Assembly (NCBI RefSeq): GCF_023100805.1
Contig: NZ_CP095855.1
Coordinates: 3,327,001-3,391,000 of the forward strand
Origin: Chitinophaga filiformis
Lineage (GTDB): Bacteria; Bacteroidota; Bacteroidia; Chitinophagales; Chitinophagaceae
DNA: 64,000 nt
Direction of reading: 5' to 3'
A program made the position numbers and the translations under genes. The notes under the pieces were generated by a model. That model was not told the DNA's origin. It saw only the letters and a list, made by a program, of their open reading frames with translations, and ran no database searches. Shown here one piece after another: positions 1 to 7,834 of this stretch; the stretch's first letter is position 1; every line of letters begins with the position of its first letter.

Positions 1-764
1 AGGTACAATACCAGCAAATTGCGGTCGCCTTCGCGGATGGTCTCCCGGTAGTCGCAGGTATAATAGCGGAAGTTGCGCTCATTCAGTATATTATGCTTTA
101 CATCAAGGTATTTCTGTAAGTCTTCATTCAGGGAGGAGTAAGCTGTATTCGTAATATTGCCGATCCACTGATACAGTTGGGGATCTTTGCTCCAGTCCAC
201 CTGCTTTTTACGTCCTTTTATAATACGGATCTGGTCTTTATAGTCCCGGCCGGTACGGTATGTTTTGTAAATATCCAGTACGGATTCATTGAAATTGATC
301 GTATCGGCTGCCAGGCGGATATTTTCCCTGTAAAAAGCGGTCAGCCTCACGTCTGCTGTATCATAATTCTCCGGTATACGACTGATCATCTTTCTCAGGA
401 TACCGAAACCATCGCGCACATTGACCGATACTGCCGGAAGCTGGTAAACGGAAGGTTCCAGCCGGACCTCCATATCCTGTAAGCTGGCCTGCGGCAGGGG
501 CATGGTGACCGTCTTATAACCGATACAGGAAATCAGGAGGGTATCCTGCCAGAATTTTTCCGCTATTTTAAAAACGAATTCACCTGCTGTATTAGCGACG
601 GTACCGATGCTACCATTTTCCAACTGGACATTGGCATAAATAACAGGTTGATGGGTCACTGCATCAGTCACCCTACCCGAAAGCGTGATGAATTTCTCCT
701 GGGCAAGAACCTGGTTTGTGGCAAACACCAGCCATAACAAACAAAGACGCATGTAATGTTTCAT
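1..764 (-). CDS. Carboxypeptidase-regulatory-like surface protein, 3' end outside the window
   Basis: Reading the minus strand from an ATG at 764 gives an open frame of at least 254 residues that runs off the left edge. Residues 1-22 form a signal peptide ending in LAQ. Residues about 27-100 match the CarboxypepD_reg-like beta-sandwich (LSGRVTDAVTHQPVIYANV, then GTVANTAGEF and ISCIGYKT), a domain common at the front of Bacteroidota outer-membrane proteins. Next comes a segment with FYREN at about 144-148, a motif I know from Bacteroidota proteins that carry this domain followed by a region of unknown function. The AraC gene upstream is on the same strand with 74 bases between them, so co-transcription is plausible. 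Function is unknown; a cell-envelope location is likely. The truncation is the window edge, not a mutation. Confidence 0.8.
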   Translation of the reverse strand, partial: MKHYMRLCLLWLVFATNQVLAQEKFITLSGRVTDAVTHQPVIYANVQLENGSIGTVANTAGEFVFKIAEKFWQDTLLISCIGYKTVTMPLPQASLQDMEVRLEPSVYQLPAVSVNVRDGFGILRKMISRIPENYDTADVRLTAFYRENIRLAADTINFNESVLDIYKTYRTGRDYKDQIRIIKGRKKQVDWSKDPQLYQWIGNITNTAYSSLNEDLQKYLDVKHNILNERNFRYYTCDYRETIREGDRNLLVLY

Positions 765-838
765 TTTCCTTTTTTGCCCTAAAGCACGCTATTTCAGGCT
801 GGTATATCTACTCAAATCCGGAATTGAATAACATTTTC

Positions 839-1981
839 CTATTCATTTTCCGGTTTTGGCTGCTTTTCCAGGTGCCGGGTCATGTACTCTCTGGGCGACA
901 TACCGGTATGCGTCCGGAAGGCCCGCTGGAAAGTTGCCTGCGAATTGAAGCCGGCGTCGAAAGCCATGGCCAGGATAGTCATATTGTCCTGGCGGAGTTG
1001 CCGGGCATGCTCTTTAAAGGCTTCCACCCTGTACCCGTTCACAAATTCATTGAAGCTTTTCTGCAGGTGCTGGTTCAATACCAGGGAAATGGTTTTCTGG
1101 GGCAGGCCGGTATGCCTCGCTAAGAGGGCCAGGTTCAACTCGGGATCCAGGTACAGGCGGTCCTGCTCCATGGCTTTCTTCAGTAATGGCTCCGCTTCCG
1201 CTATCAACTTCAGGGGCGGAGGCGCCACTATTTTCCTGGCAACCGGTGCCTCCTCCGGCGCCATCAGGTAACCTTTTATTCCCAGGCAGTAGATCAGCAC
1301 CACCAGGGGAATATATACCGGGTACCAGTCTACCGTATTCAACACCTTATCCGTCAGGGAGGGTATCACGTAGGGGACCAGGTAAATAAACCATATGATC
1401 TGAAAAACGAGGAAGAGACGGACAAACTGGCGCATCCACCGGTAATGAGGGCTCTTCTCCGTACTTACCCCGGCAAGATACCTGGCAGATAGCCAGAGGT
1501 ACACGGTCACGGAACCCCATCGGGGAATATCAGCATATACGTTATAGTCGTCTATAAAACGCCCCCAGGATGCGGGCGCCGGTACGGAAAAGCCTAATAA
1601 AGCACCTGTAAAATATATCACAACGCTGAGCTGAGCACCACAATCTATGATGACCGGCATGAAATGTACCGCCTGCTTCCGGCTAAGCCTGAATGTGGGA
1701 TCCATGGTGCTTTTGACATAGAAATACAACAATGGGCCAAGGGGCATAATGATCACCAGCGGAATGAGATTGCCCAGCAGGTTCAGTACAGGGTTGCCGG
1801 TGAACCAGGACGATTCAAAGAGATACAGGTTAAGGCATGCCAGTGCAATAAGCAATATGAGCGTACCGAGTAAACGGTTGGGGTGGGATCTTTTTTTGGA
1901 GAAGAACAGCAGTATGCTCATGATAAGCCCCTGTAGAAAACCCAGGAGGATCAGGATGTGGAAAAATTCAGCAAAGGTCAT
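839..1981 (-). CDS. AraC-type regulator with N-terminal membrane sensor domain
   Basis: The product has 380 residues. The first 230 or so contain about six or seven hydrophobic helices (starting LILLGFLQGLIMSILLFF), and the last 100 are an AraC/XylS double helix-turn-helix ending with the typical AFDAGFNSQATFQRAFR and GMSPREY. Membrane-anchored AraC proteins of this layout are frequent in Bacteroidota and are thought to sense a signal in or across the inner membrane while binding DNA in the cytoplasm. The signal is unknown. The partial surface-protein gene lies immediately downstream on the same strand and is an obvious candidate target or operon partner. The start at 1981 is the first ATG and begins directly before the first membrane helix. 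Confidence 0.88.
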   Translation of the reverse strand: MTFAEFFHILILLGFLQGLIMSILLFFSKKRSHPNRLLGTLILLIALACLNLYLFESSWFTGNPVLNLLGNLIPLVIIMPLGPLLYFYVKSTMDPTFRLSRKQAVHFMPVIIDCGAQLSVVIYFTGALLGFSVPAPASWGRFIDDYNVYADIPRWGSVTVYLWLSARYLAGVSTEKSPHYRWMRQFVRLFLVFQIIWFIYLVPYVIPSLTDKVLNTVDWYPVYIPLVVLIYCLGIKGYLMAPEEAPVARKIVAPPPLKLIAEAEPLLKKAMEQDRLYLDPELNLALLARHTGLPQKTISLVLNQHLQKSFNEFVNGYRVEAFKEHARQLRQDNMTILAMAFDAGFNSQATFQRAFRTHTGMSPREYMTRHLEKQPKPENE

Positions 1982-2118
1982 GGCCCGGATGTTTGGCTTT
2001 TAAAGATAGGGATTATTTGGGCTTGGTATTATCTAAAGTCGGGTGCTGCCCAATCGGGCACCAATAGAGCATCCGGAAGAGGCTATCGGTGCGCAGGATC
2101 AGACCTGCTCTTTTAACT

Positions 2119-2162
2119 AAAAAAACCAGGCTGTATCATACTTGATACAGCCTGGTTTTTTT
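2119..2162 (-). terminator. Intrinsic terminator, A/T-flanked hairpin
   Basis: A perfect 13-bp stem (2126-2138 with 2143-2155) has a 4-base loop and is flanked by an A-run on one side and a T-run on the other, so it can act in both directions. It lies downstream of the beta-helix lipoprotein gene (minus strand) and upstream of the AraC gene. Confidence 0.8.
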
Positions 2163-2279
2163 CAGGTACCTGATTGAGTAAGGTAGTCCTTGAAGCGATT
2201 CTCAGCGCTTATTTTTATTTTTGAGTTTTCCTCGTTTTATTCGGGTACCTGACGGAGCCGGTAGTCATTTAAACGATGC
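2163..2279. repeat. Two degenerate copies of a ~45-bp direct repeat
   Basis: A unit starting GGTACCTGA, followed by GTAGTC and then CGAT, occurs near 2165-2205 and again near 2244-2282. The second copy touches the stop codon of the beta-helix gene. The copies differ at many positions. This may be a duplicated 3' end of the gene or of its untranslated region. Confidence 0.35.
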
Positions 2280-3785
2280 TTATTGCTGGTAAGCACCCAT
2301 ACTGCTCACATTGTTCTTCACCAGCGGCAGACCGTCTTTATCCAGTTGTGTGGCGTCTTTGATCGCAGTAACATCGGCTATGTTACGGGAAGGGCTGCCA
2401 CTTTGCAGATGGAAATCGCTTGTACTTACAAACAGCGGATCTTTATTGATAGAATGCGCATCCTGTTTAGCGCCTGTCTGATAAGTAGCAAAGCTTGAAT
2501 AGCTTTTGCCTGCCCATTGTACAGACACCGTACCTGTTGGTGTAAACCATGTGTTATAGTCAAAACGGTTGTTCTGCTGAGGAGTGATAGATTCTACATA
2601 GAAAAGCAGCTTCGCATTGGTATAGAAGATGTTATTCGACACAACACAATTAGATGCCTTGGTCATCGCGATCTCTCCGGTGGATGCGTTCACACTGTTC
2701 CTGTAAAAAGTATTATTGATAATAGTTGCATTCAGTACCTGGCCGCTGGTCTCTGAATTGTAACCACCGAGCGCCAGGCCGGCTTCCCTGTTTTCCTGCA
2801 GTACGTTTGCCACTACGGTGATATTGGAAGCAGAGCCATTCTCTTCGGCGCCTACTTCTATACCGTAGCCATTGCCTTTACACCAGTTCCTTTCAATTTT
2901 GATGTCACGCGCACCATCTACATAAATACCACCACTGGTCGCATAGTCGGCAACGTTATTATAGCAGTTATTCTGACTAACCACACCATTGCGGGCCTGG
3001 TCAAGAGAGGCTGTGCTGCTTACACGGTAGTTGCCAATCAATGCAATACCAATGTTAGTGTTGTTATACACTTCACAATGCGTGATGCGGAAACCATCAA
3101 TGTTACCATCGAGGGAAATAGCCTCGCTGTAACCGGTGATGTTATTGAACACTTTACAACTGTCAATACGGATGTTGCTAACTGCGTTTGCCTGTGTTTT
3201 ACCTTCCCCATAGACGATGATACCCTGAGCGTTATCGTTATCGCCGGGCGTTTGGGTAGGTGTGGTAGTCCATGCTACTTCAGACACGTTTACATGATTC
3301 AGCTCAATGTCTGTCACAGTACCTGTTGAAGTGGCGGTGATGAGGATGCCCTGGGCATCTTTCTTAGTGACCTTGCCGACATTCAGGCCATAAAGACGAA
3401 TATGGCTTTGATTTGCAATGGTTACGATGGCACTATTGGCGCCGCCCTTCTGGATATAGGCTGGCGCATCGGGAGAACCACTGAAAGTGATCGGCTGTTC
3501 GGCAGTTCCGGACACATTGATTTCCAGTTGCTGCTGATAAATGCCTCCGGCCAGGTGTACTGTTGTTCCTGGTTTGGCAAGGTTGGCTGCTTTTTGAATG
3601 GTTTTAAAAGCTTTTTCCGGCGATTTGCCGTCATTGTTGTCACTGCCAGTAGGGCTTACAAAATAATCCTGGACTGCGATAGCAGGTCCTGCGGCTAAGT
3701 TTTCATTGTTGTCAAGCTGCTCCAGGTTTTTCGAACAGGATGTGAGCACAATAGCACACGATGCTACAAGGAATAATGGTTTCAT
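2280..3785 (-). CDS. Right-handed beta-helix lipoprotein (pectate-lyase-like fold)
   Basis: The product has 501 residues. It starts with a lipoprotein signal (VLTSCSKN, lipobox cysteine at residue 17), so it is probably anchored in the outer membrane. Residues about 42-75 carry the DUF1565-type opening FVSPTGSDNNDGKSPEKAF followed by TIQKAANLAKPG and HLAGGIY, which precedes parallel beta-helix domains in many secreted polysaccharide-active proteins. The rest is rich in short asparagine-ladder turns (NNTFYRNS, SNNIFYTN). The fold is confident, but I see no sequence proof of a lyase active site. It may degrade or bind a polysaccharide such as pectin or an alginate-like polymer. It stands alone, with a 16-base palindrome just before the start codon and a hairpin terminator downstream. 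Confidence 0.8.
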   Translation of the reverse strand: MKPLFLVASCAIVLTSCSKNLEQLDNNENLAAGPAIAVQDYFVSPTGSDNNDGKSPEKAFKTIQKAANLAKPGTTVHLAGGIYQQQLEINVSGTAEQPITFSGSPDAPAYIQKGGANSAIVTIANQSHIRLYGLNVGKVTKKDAQGILITATSTGTVTDIELNHVNVSEVAWTTTPTQTPGDNDNAQGIIVYGEGKTQANAVSNIRIDSCKVFNNITGYSEAISLDGNIDGFRITHCEVYNNTNIGIALIGNYRVSSTASLDQARNGVVSQNNCYNNVADYATSGGIYVDGARDIKIERNWCKGNGYGIEVGAEENGSASNITVVANVLQENREAGLALGGYNSETSGQVLNATIINNTFYRNSVNASTGEIAMTKASNCVVSNNIFYTNAKLLFYVESITPQQNNRFDYNTWFTPTGTVSVQWAGKSYSSFATYQTGAKQDAHSINKDPLFVSTSDFHLQSGSPSRNIADVTAIKDATQLDKDGLPLVKNNVSSMGAYQQ

Positions 3786-3793
3786 AATGGTTA

Positions 3794-3809
3794 AGTTAAT
3801 TTATTAACT
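3794..3809. promoter_or_regulatory. 16-base perfect palindrome upstream of the beta-helix gene
   Basis: AGTTAATTTATTAACT is a perfect palindrome 8 bases ahead of the ATG at 3785. The position fits a repressor operator or an RNA hairpin controlling translation. No known binding protein is recognised, and AT-rich palindromes of this size can arise by chance. Confidence 0.3.
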
Positions 3810-3898
3810 AACCACTAACGTGGGGAATGTCCTATAAAGTATATATACGATCTGTTAAATTAATGAAAACAGGGAAGCCAGCCGGCGCTATATCAGCG

Positions 3899-4201
3899 TT
3901 AGGTAAGCCCTTTGTTTTGATCCCACAGGATCGCCTTTAGCAGAAAAAGTATACCAGCCGCAATATCAATAGGTATCCAGCTTGACTTCCTGTATAAATA
4001 CACTGGCAGGATGGGGTTAAAGATAACAGCGATCACCAGCAATATAAAGACCCAAAATACCAGGTGCTGTTGATAGGATCTTCTGATAAGCAATAAAGCG
4101 CAGATGAACACCAATATTCGCAGTACGGTATAATAGGCAATTGGCAGCTTTAAAATTGCTACGAAGAGCAGGACAGCTATAAGGAAGGTAAAGGAGCGCA
4201 T
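3899..4201 (-). CDS. Small membrane protein, DUF6804-like
   Basis: The 100-residue product is almost entirely hydrophobic, with about four predicted helices and the segment VIFNPILPVYLYRKSSW followed by a last helix. That pattern reminds me of the small DUF6804 family of Bacteroidota, but I cannot confirm it. It lies 7 bases downstream of a 58-residue membrane ORF, so the two form a likely operon. No function is known. Confidence 0.65.
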   Translation of the reverse strand: MRSFTFLIAVLLFVAILKLPIAYYTVLRILVFICALLLIRRSYQQHLVFWVFILLVIAVIFNPILPVYLYRKSSWIPIDIAAGILFLLKAILWDQNKGLT

Positions 4202-4208
4202 GTTGAAG

Positions 4209-4385
4209 TTATTCTTCAGATCCTAAATCCCGCTGTTCCAGCCGGTGCAGCTTTTCATTTATCTTGTCGAGGTAAAACACGATATCATTGATACGGAGCA
4301 CCCACCGCACAAGGGCTACATACAAGGCTATTAAGAGTATAAGGATGCCTATAACAACGATAACTGAACCATAATAGTAATTCAT
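4209..4385 (-). CDS. 58-residue single-pass membrane protein
   Basis: The ATG at 4385 opens a 58-codon frame ending in TAA at 4209. Residues 8-28 form one clear membrane helix (VIVVIGILILLIALYVALV). After it comes a charged tail, DKINEKLHRLEQRDLG, that could be a short coiled coil. The next gene begins 7 bases after its stop on the same strand. Tight spacing and a sensible helix-plus-tail composition argue that it is real. The function is unknown; similar tiny proteins often act as helpers of membrane complexes. Confidence 0.6.
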   Translation of the reverse strand: MNYYYGSVIVVIGILILLIALYVALVRWVLRINDIVFYLDKINEKLHRLEQRDLGSEE

Positions 4386-4627
4386 ATCTGAGGTTTTAGA
4401 GGTAAATGACGAAGTGTTTCCGGGATTTAAAGCTAAAGCTTAAATCCATATAGAGCGCAGGTGCGCAGCAAATACGGGAAAAATCCCCTGTCACAGATCC
4501 GGATATTATGCGGGATTAAAAAAAGGGGAAATTTCCCCCTCCTGCCCAGGTTTTTTCCGTCAGAACTTAGTTTCATTTTTGCTGGGACAAAGAGATATAC
4601 CTGCTGGTACAAAAAAATCCCAATAAC

Positions 4628-5878
4628 ATGAAGAATGCGAATACCCCGACCCGTGGAATACCCCTGATGTGTATATTGACATTTTTGCTGGGCTGCGGCT
4701 CAGGGACAGGCCGGCCAAATAGCGGCAGCTGTAGTGCGCCCAAATATACAGAGCCTGCTGTAAGCTATAGTATCTATATAGAAAATTCAGGTAGCATGGC
4801 CGGTTATCTCGGTAATACTTCAGACTTTAAAACGGTGCTGATGAATTTTGTAAGTGATATTCCGGCTTATCTGAAACAGGAACCGAACGTTTTCCTGATA
4901 GGCGGGCGTGTTTGCCCTTTTCACCCGGAAGATGGCACGTCTTTCGTCAAAAGTATCATGGGGCTGACCCCTAATGCACTTAGAAATTTATGTCCCTCAA
5001 ACGGATCTTCGCCACTTCCCCAGATCATCGATTCCTGCACCAGCAACATGGAAAGAAAAGTAAGTATACTGATATCCGACTGTATCTTCTCAGCTAAAGA
5101 TGGCAACCCTGCTTCCGCTGCTGCGGAATTAAAGGTCTTCATGGCAAAAAAGTTGCAGGCTGAAGGTAGTCTCTCCACCATTATCATCAAGTATAACGCT
5201 AACTTTACCGGAACCTATTATGCAGAAGCGGCCGGTGGAAAACCGGTGAAAGTGAAGAACATCAACCGCCCATTCTATTTGCTGATATTCGGTAAGAAGC
5301 TTAACCTCGCATCCATACTGCAAAAAATAGACTTTAAACATTATCCCGGATTTGAAGCCAGTTATTGCCTGTCGGCCAATGAGCCTGCAGATGCCGCTTA
5401 TGCTGTCATGACCTATAAAAACAGGAAAGGGAATTTTGAATTCGTGAAGCCTTCCTGCATGATGCGGATCTCTGAAGCAGAAATGAGCAAGGGTGTGTTC
5501 CAGTTCTCTTTCGATGCAGACCTCAGGCAACTGGGCTACCTGGACGACTACCTGCTGAATACACAGCATTATATGGTTAATGATGGATTTTCAGTAGTAG
5601 CTGTTAATAAAACGACCGGGCAGCAACCATATAATATTACTTTATCGACCAAACAATTACACCCGCCTTATTTCCTGAAATTGCTGCTGGCATATGACAT
5701 TCCTTCCTGGGTTATAAAAACGGGTAATGAGAATGACAGGACCCCTTCAGACAGCATTCAGCAGCATCAGACCTTCGGCTTTAAGCAATTAGTAACAGGT
5801 ATATCTGATGCATACAAAGGTGCCAGCACAGACCGGGCATTTAAGTTACCCATAAGAACTATTGAGATTAATAACTAA
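4628..5878 (+). CDS. Lipoprotein with degenerate von Willebrand A-like motif; first gene of the motor/cytoskeleton operon
   Basis: The 416-residue product has a lipoprotein signal (LTFLLGC, cysteine at 23). At 48-57 it carries SIYIENSGSM, which looks like the metal-site strand of a von Willebrand A (vWA) domain (normally DxSxS) with the first Asp replaced by Glu. A second core strand, VSILISDCIFS, sits near 148-158, where vWA domains have another conserved acidic position. The last ~200 residues are unassigned. If exported as predicted, it would sit in the periplasm or at the outer membrane. It opens a seven-gene run with gaps of 17, 2 and 5 bases, then three overlaps, which strongly suggests one transcript. 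It may bind a ligand or the cell wall for the ZorA/ZorB-like pair at the end of the operon; that role is inference. Confidence 0.75.
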   Translation: MKNANTPTRGIPLMCILTFLLGCGSGTGRPNSGSCSAPKYTEPAVSYSIYIENSGSMAGYLGNTSDFKTVLMNFVSDIPAYLKQEPNVFLIGGRVCPFHPEDGTSFVKSIMGLTPNALRNLCPSNGSSPLPQIIDSCTSNMERKVSILISDCIFSAKDGNPASAAAELKVFMAKKLQAEGSLSTIIIKYNANFTGTYYAEAAGGKPVKVKNINRPFYLLIFGKKLNLASILQKIDFKHYPGFEASYCLSANEPADAAYAVMTYKNRKGNFEFVKPSCMMRISEAEMSKGVFQFSFDADLRQLGYLDDYLLNTQHYMVNDGFSVVAVNKTTGQQPYNITLSTKQLHPPYFLKLLLAYDIPSWVIKTGNENDRTPSDSIQQHQTFGFKQLVTGISDAYKGASTDRAFKLPIRTIEINN

Positions 5879-5895
5879 TACCAAAACTCAACACC

Positions 5896-6339
5896 ATGGA
5901 TATTTTACCCGGCTTGTTTGAAGCTGTAGGATTGTATTCTACCTCCGGCGGACTCGGAGAGCACTTACGCGGTCTGGGCGTGGACTGTCAGAATATGTCC
6001 CGCCAATCTGCCTACAACATTGTATTCCTTTTTATGATTGTGGTGAATGCCCTAATCATACTGAATTATTATTATGGATTGTTAAACAGGCAACCCTTTA
6101 ACAAATTAGGCTGGTGGCTGATAAACGTCTTTACAGGAGCATTCATTATTTACCTGATCGCTTTCCTGGGGGCCTACAGGGACCTGGTGAACCGGAATTA
6201 CTGCGAACAGTTATCCTTCCACAGTGGCGATTGCATGGGCTTCGGCCTCAGCGCGGCCATTTATTCTGTGCTCTGGTCAGTATTGCTGTCTCTCTTTATT
6301 AAATGGAAAAGCATCTGTAACAAAAAAATCCCTTTTTGA
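5896..6339 (+). CDS. Three-helix inner-membrane protein of the motor/cytoskeleton operon
   Basis: The 147-residue product has three predicted membrane helices (about 39-60, 72-93 and 115-136). A loop at 94-114 holds two cysteines (NYCEQL and GDCMG), and a third cysteine is at 31 just before the first helix. I recognise no family. Its stop codon ends two bases before the ATG of the tubulin-like gene, so translation is probably coupled. By position it is a likely membrane partner of the operon's cytoplasmic NTPases. The cysteines might form disulfides if the loop faces the periplasm. Confidence 0.7.
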   Translation: MDILPGLFEAVGLYSTSGGLGEHLRGLGVDCQNMSRQSAYNIVFLFMIVVNALIILNYYYGLLNRQPFNKLGWWLINVFTGAFIIYLIAFLGAYRDLVNRNYCEQLSFHSGDCMGFGLSAAIYSVLWSVLLSLFIKWKSICNKKIPF

Positions 6340-6341
6340 CC

Positions 6342-7829
6342 ATGGCAAAGCTATTTTTATTTGCAATAGGTGGTACAGGATCCCGGGTAGTAAAGGCCTT
6401 TACCATGTTAATGGCTGCCGGCGTGGAGATAAAGAACACCGATGCTATTGTACCTGTTATCATCGACCCGGACACCTCCAACGGGGACCTTACGCGCACC
6501 GTCGACCTGCTCAAAACCTACAAGGCAATCCGGGAGAATGGCGCTTCCGGCAACAGCGATTTCTTCAAAACGATGATCTCCTCTCTCGACGAATTGGGTG
6601 ATGGCGGTTTCCTGTCAGATAATTTTAAATTCGATATCGATGGCGTAAAGGAACAACAGTTCAAAGAATTCATCGGCTACAGCGAACTTGATAGAAATAA
6701 TAAGGCCTTCGCATCGCTGTTGTTTTCTACAGCCAACCTGAATGCCGATATGGAAGTTGGCTTCAAAGGCAATCCTAATATCGGCAGTGTGGTATTGAAT
6801 AAATTTAAGGAGGCGCCCTTTTTTAGAAAATTTGCTTCCAGTTTCGAAGAGCAGGACAGGGTATTTATTATCGGTTCGATCTTTGGCGGCACCGGTGCTG
6901 CAGGGTTTCCGCTGTTGGTGAAGAACATCCGGGATGCAGCGCCACCCATACCCAGGCATTTTTACCTGCAGCGGGCAAAGGTCGGTGCAGTGGTGGTACT
7001 GCCATATTTTGGTGTAGACAAGGTAAGTGGAGTTACCATCGATAGTAATGCCTTCATTACTAAAACGAAGGCGGCCTTATCTTATTACGCGCGCAATATA
7101 ACAGCGGAAAGTAACCGGGCAGTGAATGCCCTGTATTATATAGGCGATAAAGTGACCAACGATCAGAAAGGCGCAGATGGCGCGAGTGAACAAAGGAACA
7201 AGGCGCACTTTATAGAGCTGGCTGCGGCACTTAGCATTGTCGACTTTATGGCGCTGGAAGATAATAAACTGCAGGTCAGTGATGACCGGAAAGCCGTCAA
7301 CCCTAAATATTTTGAATTTGGCCTCGGAAAAGAAACGATGAATATTACTTTCCCCGATCTATCAAGACAGACCTATGATCTCCTTGCCAAACCATTGACC
7401 CGGTTCAGTCTTTTCAGAAGTTTTATGGACAACCACTATGAAGAGTTCTCAAGGAAGAAAGGCGAAGCATGGGCGAATCACGGGAATAACAAACTGACGC
7501 CGGAAGAACTGGATGGCCGGTACCGCGGCGCTATCACTGTATTCAACCGCCATTATACCGAATGGCTGAATGAAATGGCTTACTCTAACGTTGCATTTTC
7601 TGCTATTGATACCGGAAAGAATGGGAAGGATATCTATAACCTCATCAATGGAATGCCCGGCAAAACGAGTTTTATGAAGCGCATGCTGGACGCTGCCGGA
7701 ATAAATAACTTTTTGAAGGTACTGTCAAAGTTGGAACCCGAACTGGATCATTTGAGTAAGCCCCGTAAGCTGCTGGCATTGTTTTCTGCAGCAACAGCTG
7801 CTATTGTCAATGAAGAATTAAACCTATAA
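6342..7829 (+). CDS. Tubulin/FtsZ-superfamily GTPase-like protein
   Basis: The 495-residue product starts at ATG 6342; an in-frame TTG six bases earlier would overlap the previous gene. The N-terminal strand-loop FAIGGTGSRVVKAF (residues 7-20) matches the first nucleotide-contact loop of tubulin-like proteins. IFGGTGAAGFPLL (about 178-190) matches the tubulin signature loop (GGGTGSG in FtsZ), with one glycine pattern change. VIIDPDT near 45 lies where the superfamily has its next loop. It is longer than FtsZ (about 350-400) and resembles the Tubulin_2/FtsZl-1 group reported by Makarova and Koonin, which they proposed to act in membrane remodelling. In tubulins the activating acidic T7 loop contacts the neighbouring subunit; I could not place it with certainty. 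Its operon pairs it with an actin-fold ATPase and a MotAB-like pair. Confidence 0.75.
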   Translation: MAKLFLFAIGGTGSRVVKAFTMLMAAGVEIKNTDAIVPVIIDPDTSNGDLTRTVDLLKTYKAIRENGASGNSDFFKTMISSLDELGDGGFLSDNFKFDIDGVKEQQFKEFIGYSELDRNNKAFASLLFSTANLNADMEVGFKGNPNIGSVVLNKFKEAPFFRKFASSFEEQDRVFIIGSIFGGTGAAGFPLLVKNIRDAAPPIPRHFYLQRAKVGAVVVLPYFGVDKVSGVTIDSNAFITKTKAALSYYARNITAESNRAVNALYYIGDKVTNDQKGADGASEQRNKAHFIELAAALSIVDFMALEDNKLQVSDDRKAVNPKYFEFGLGKETMNITFPDLSRQTYDLLAKPLTRFSLFRSFMDNHYEEFSRKKGEAWANHGNNKLTPEELDGRYRGAITVFNRHYTEWLNEMAYSNVAFSAIDTGKNGKDIYNLINGMPGKTSFMKRMLDAAGINNFLKVLSKLEPELDHLSKPRKLLALFSAATAAIVNEELNL

Positions 7830-7834
7830 TTGTT

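Noticed and set aside
1186..1389. Plus-strand frame of 67 codons inside the membrane-AraC gene
   Set aside because: It overlaps the strong minus-strand AraC gene and its product (Pro/Ser-rich) matches nothing; an antisense shadow of the real gene.
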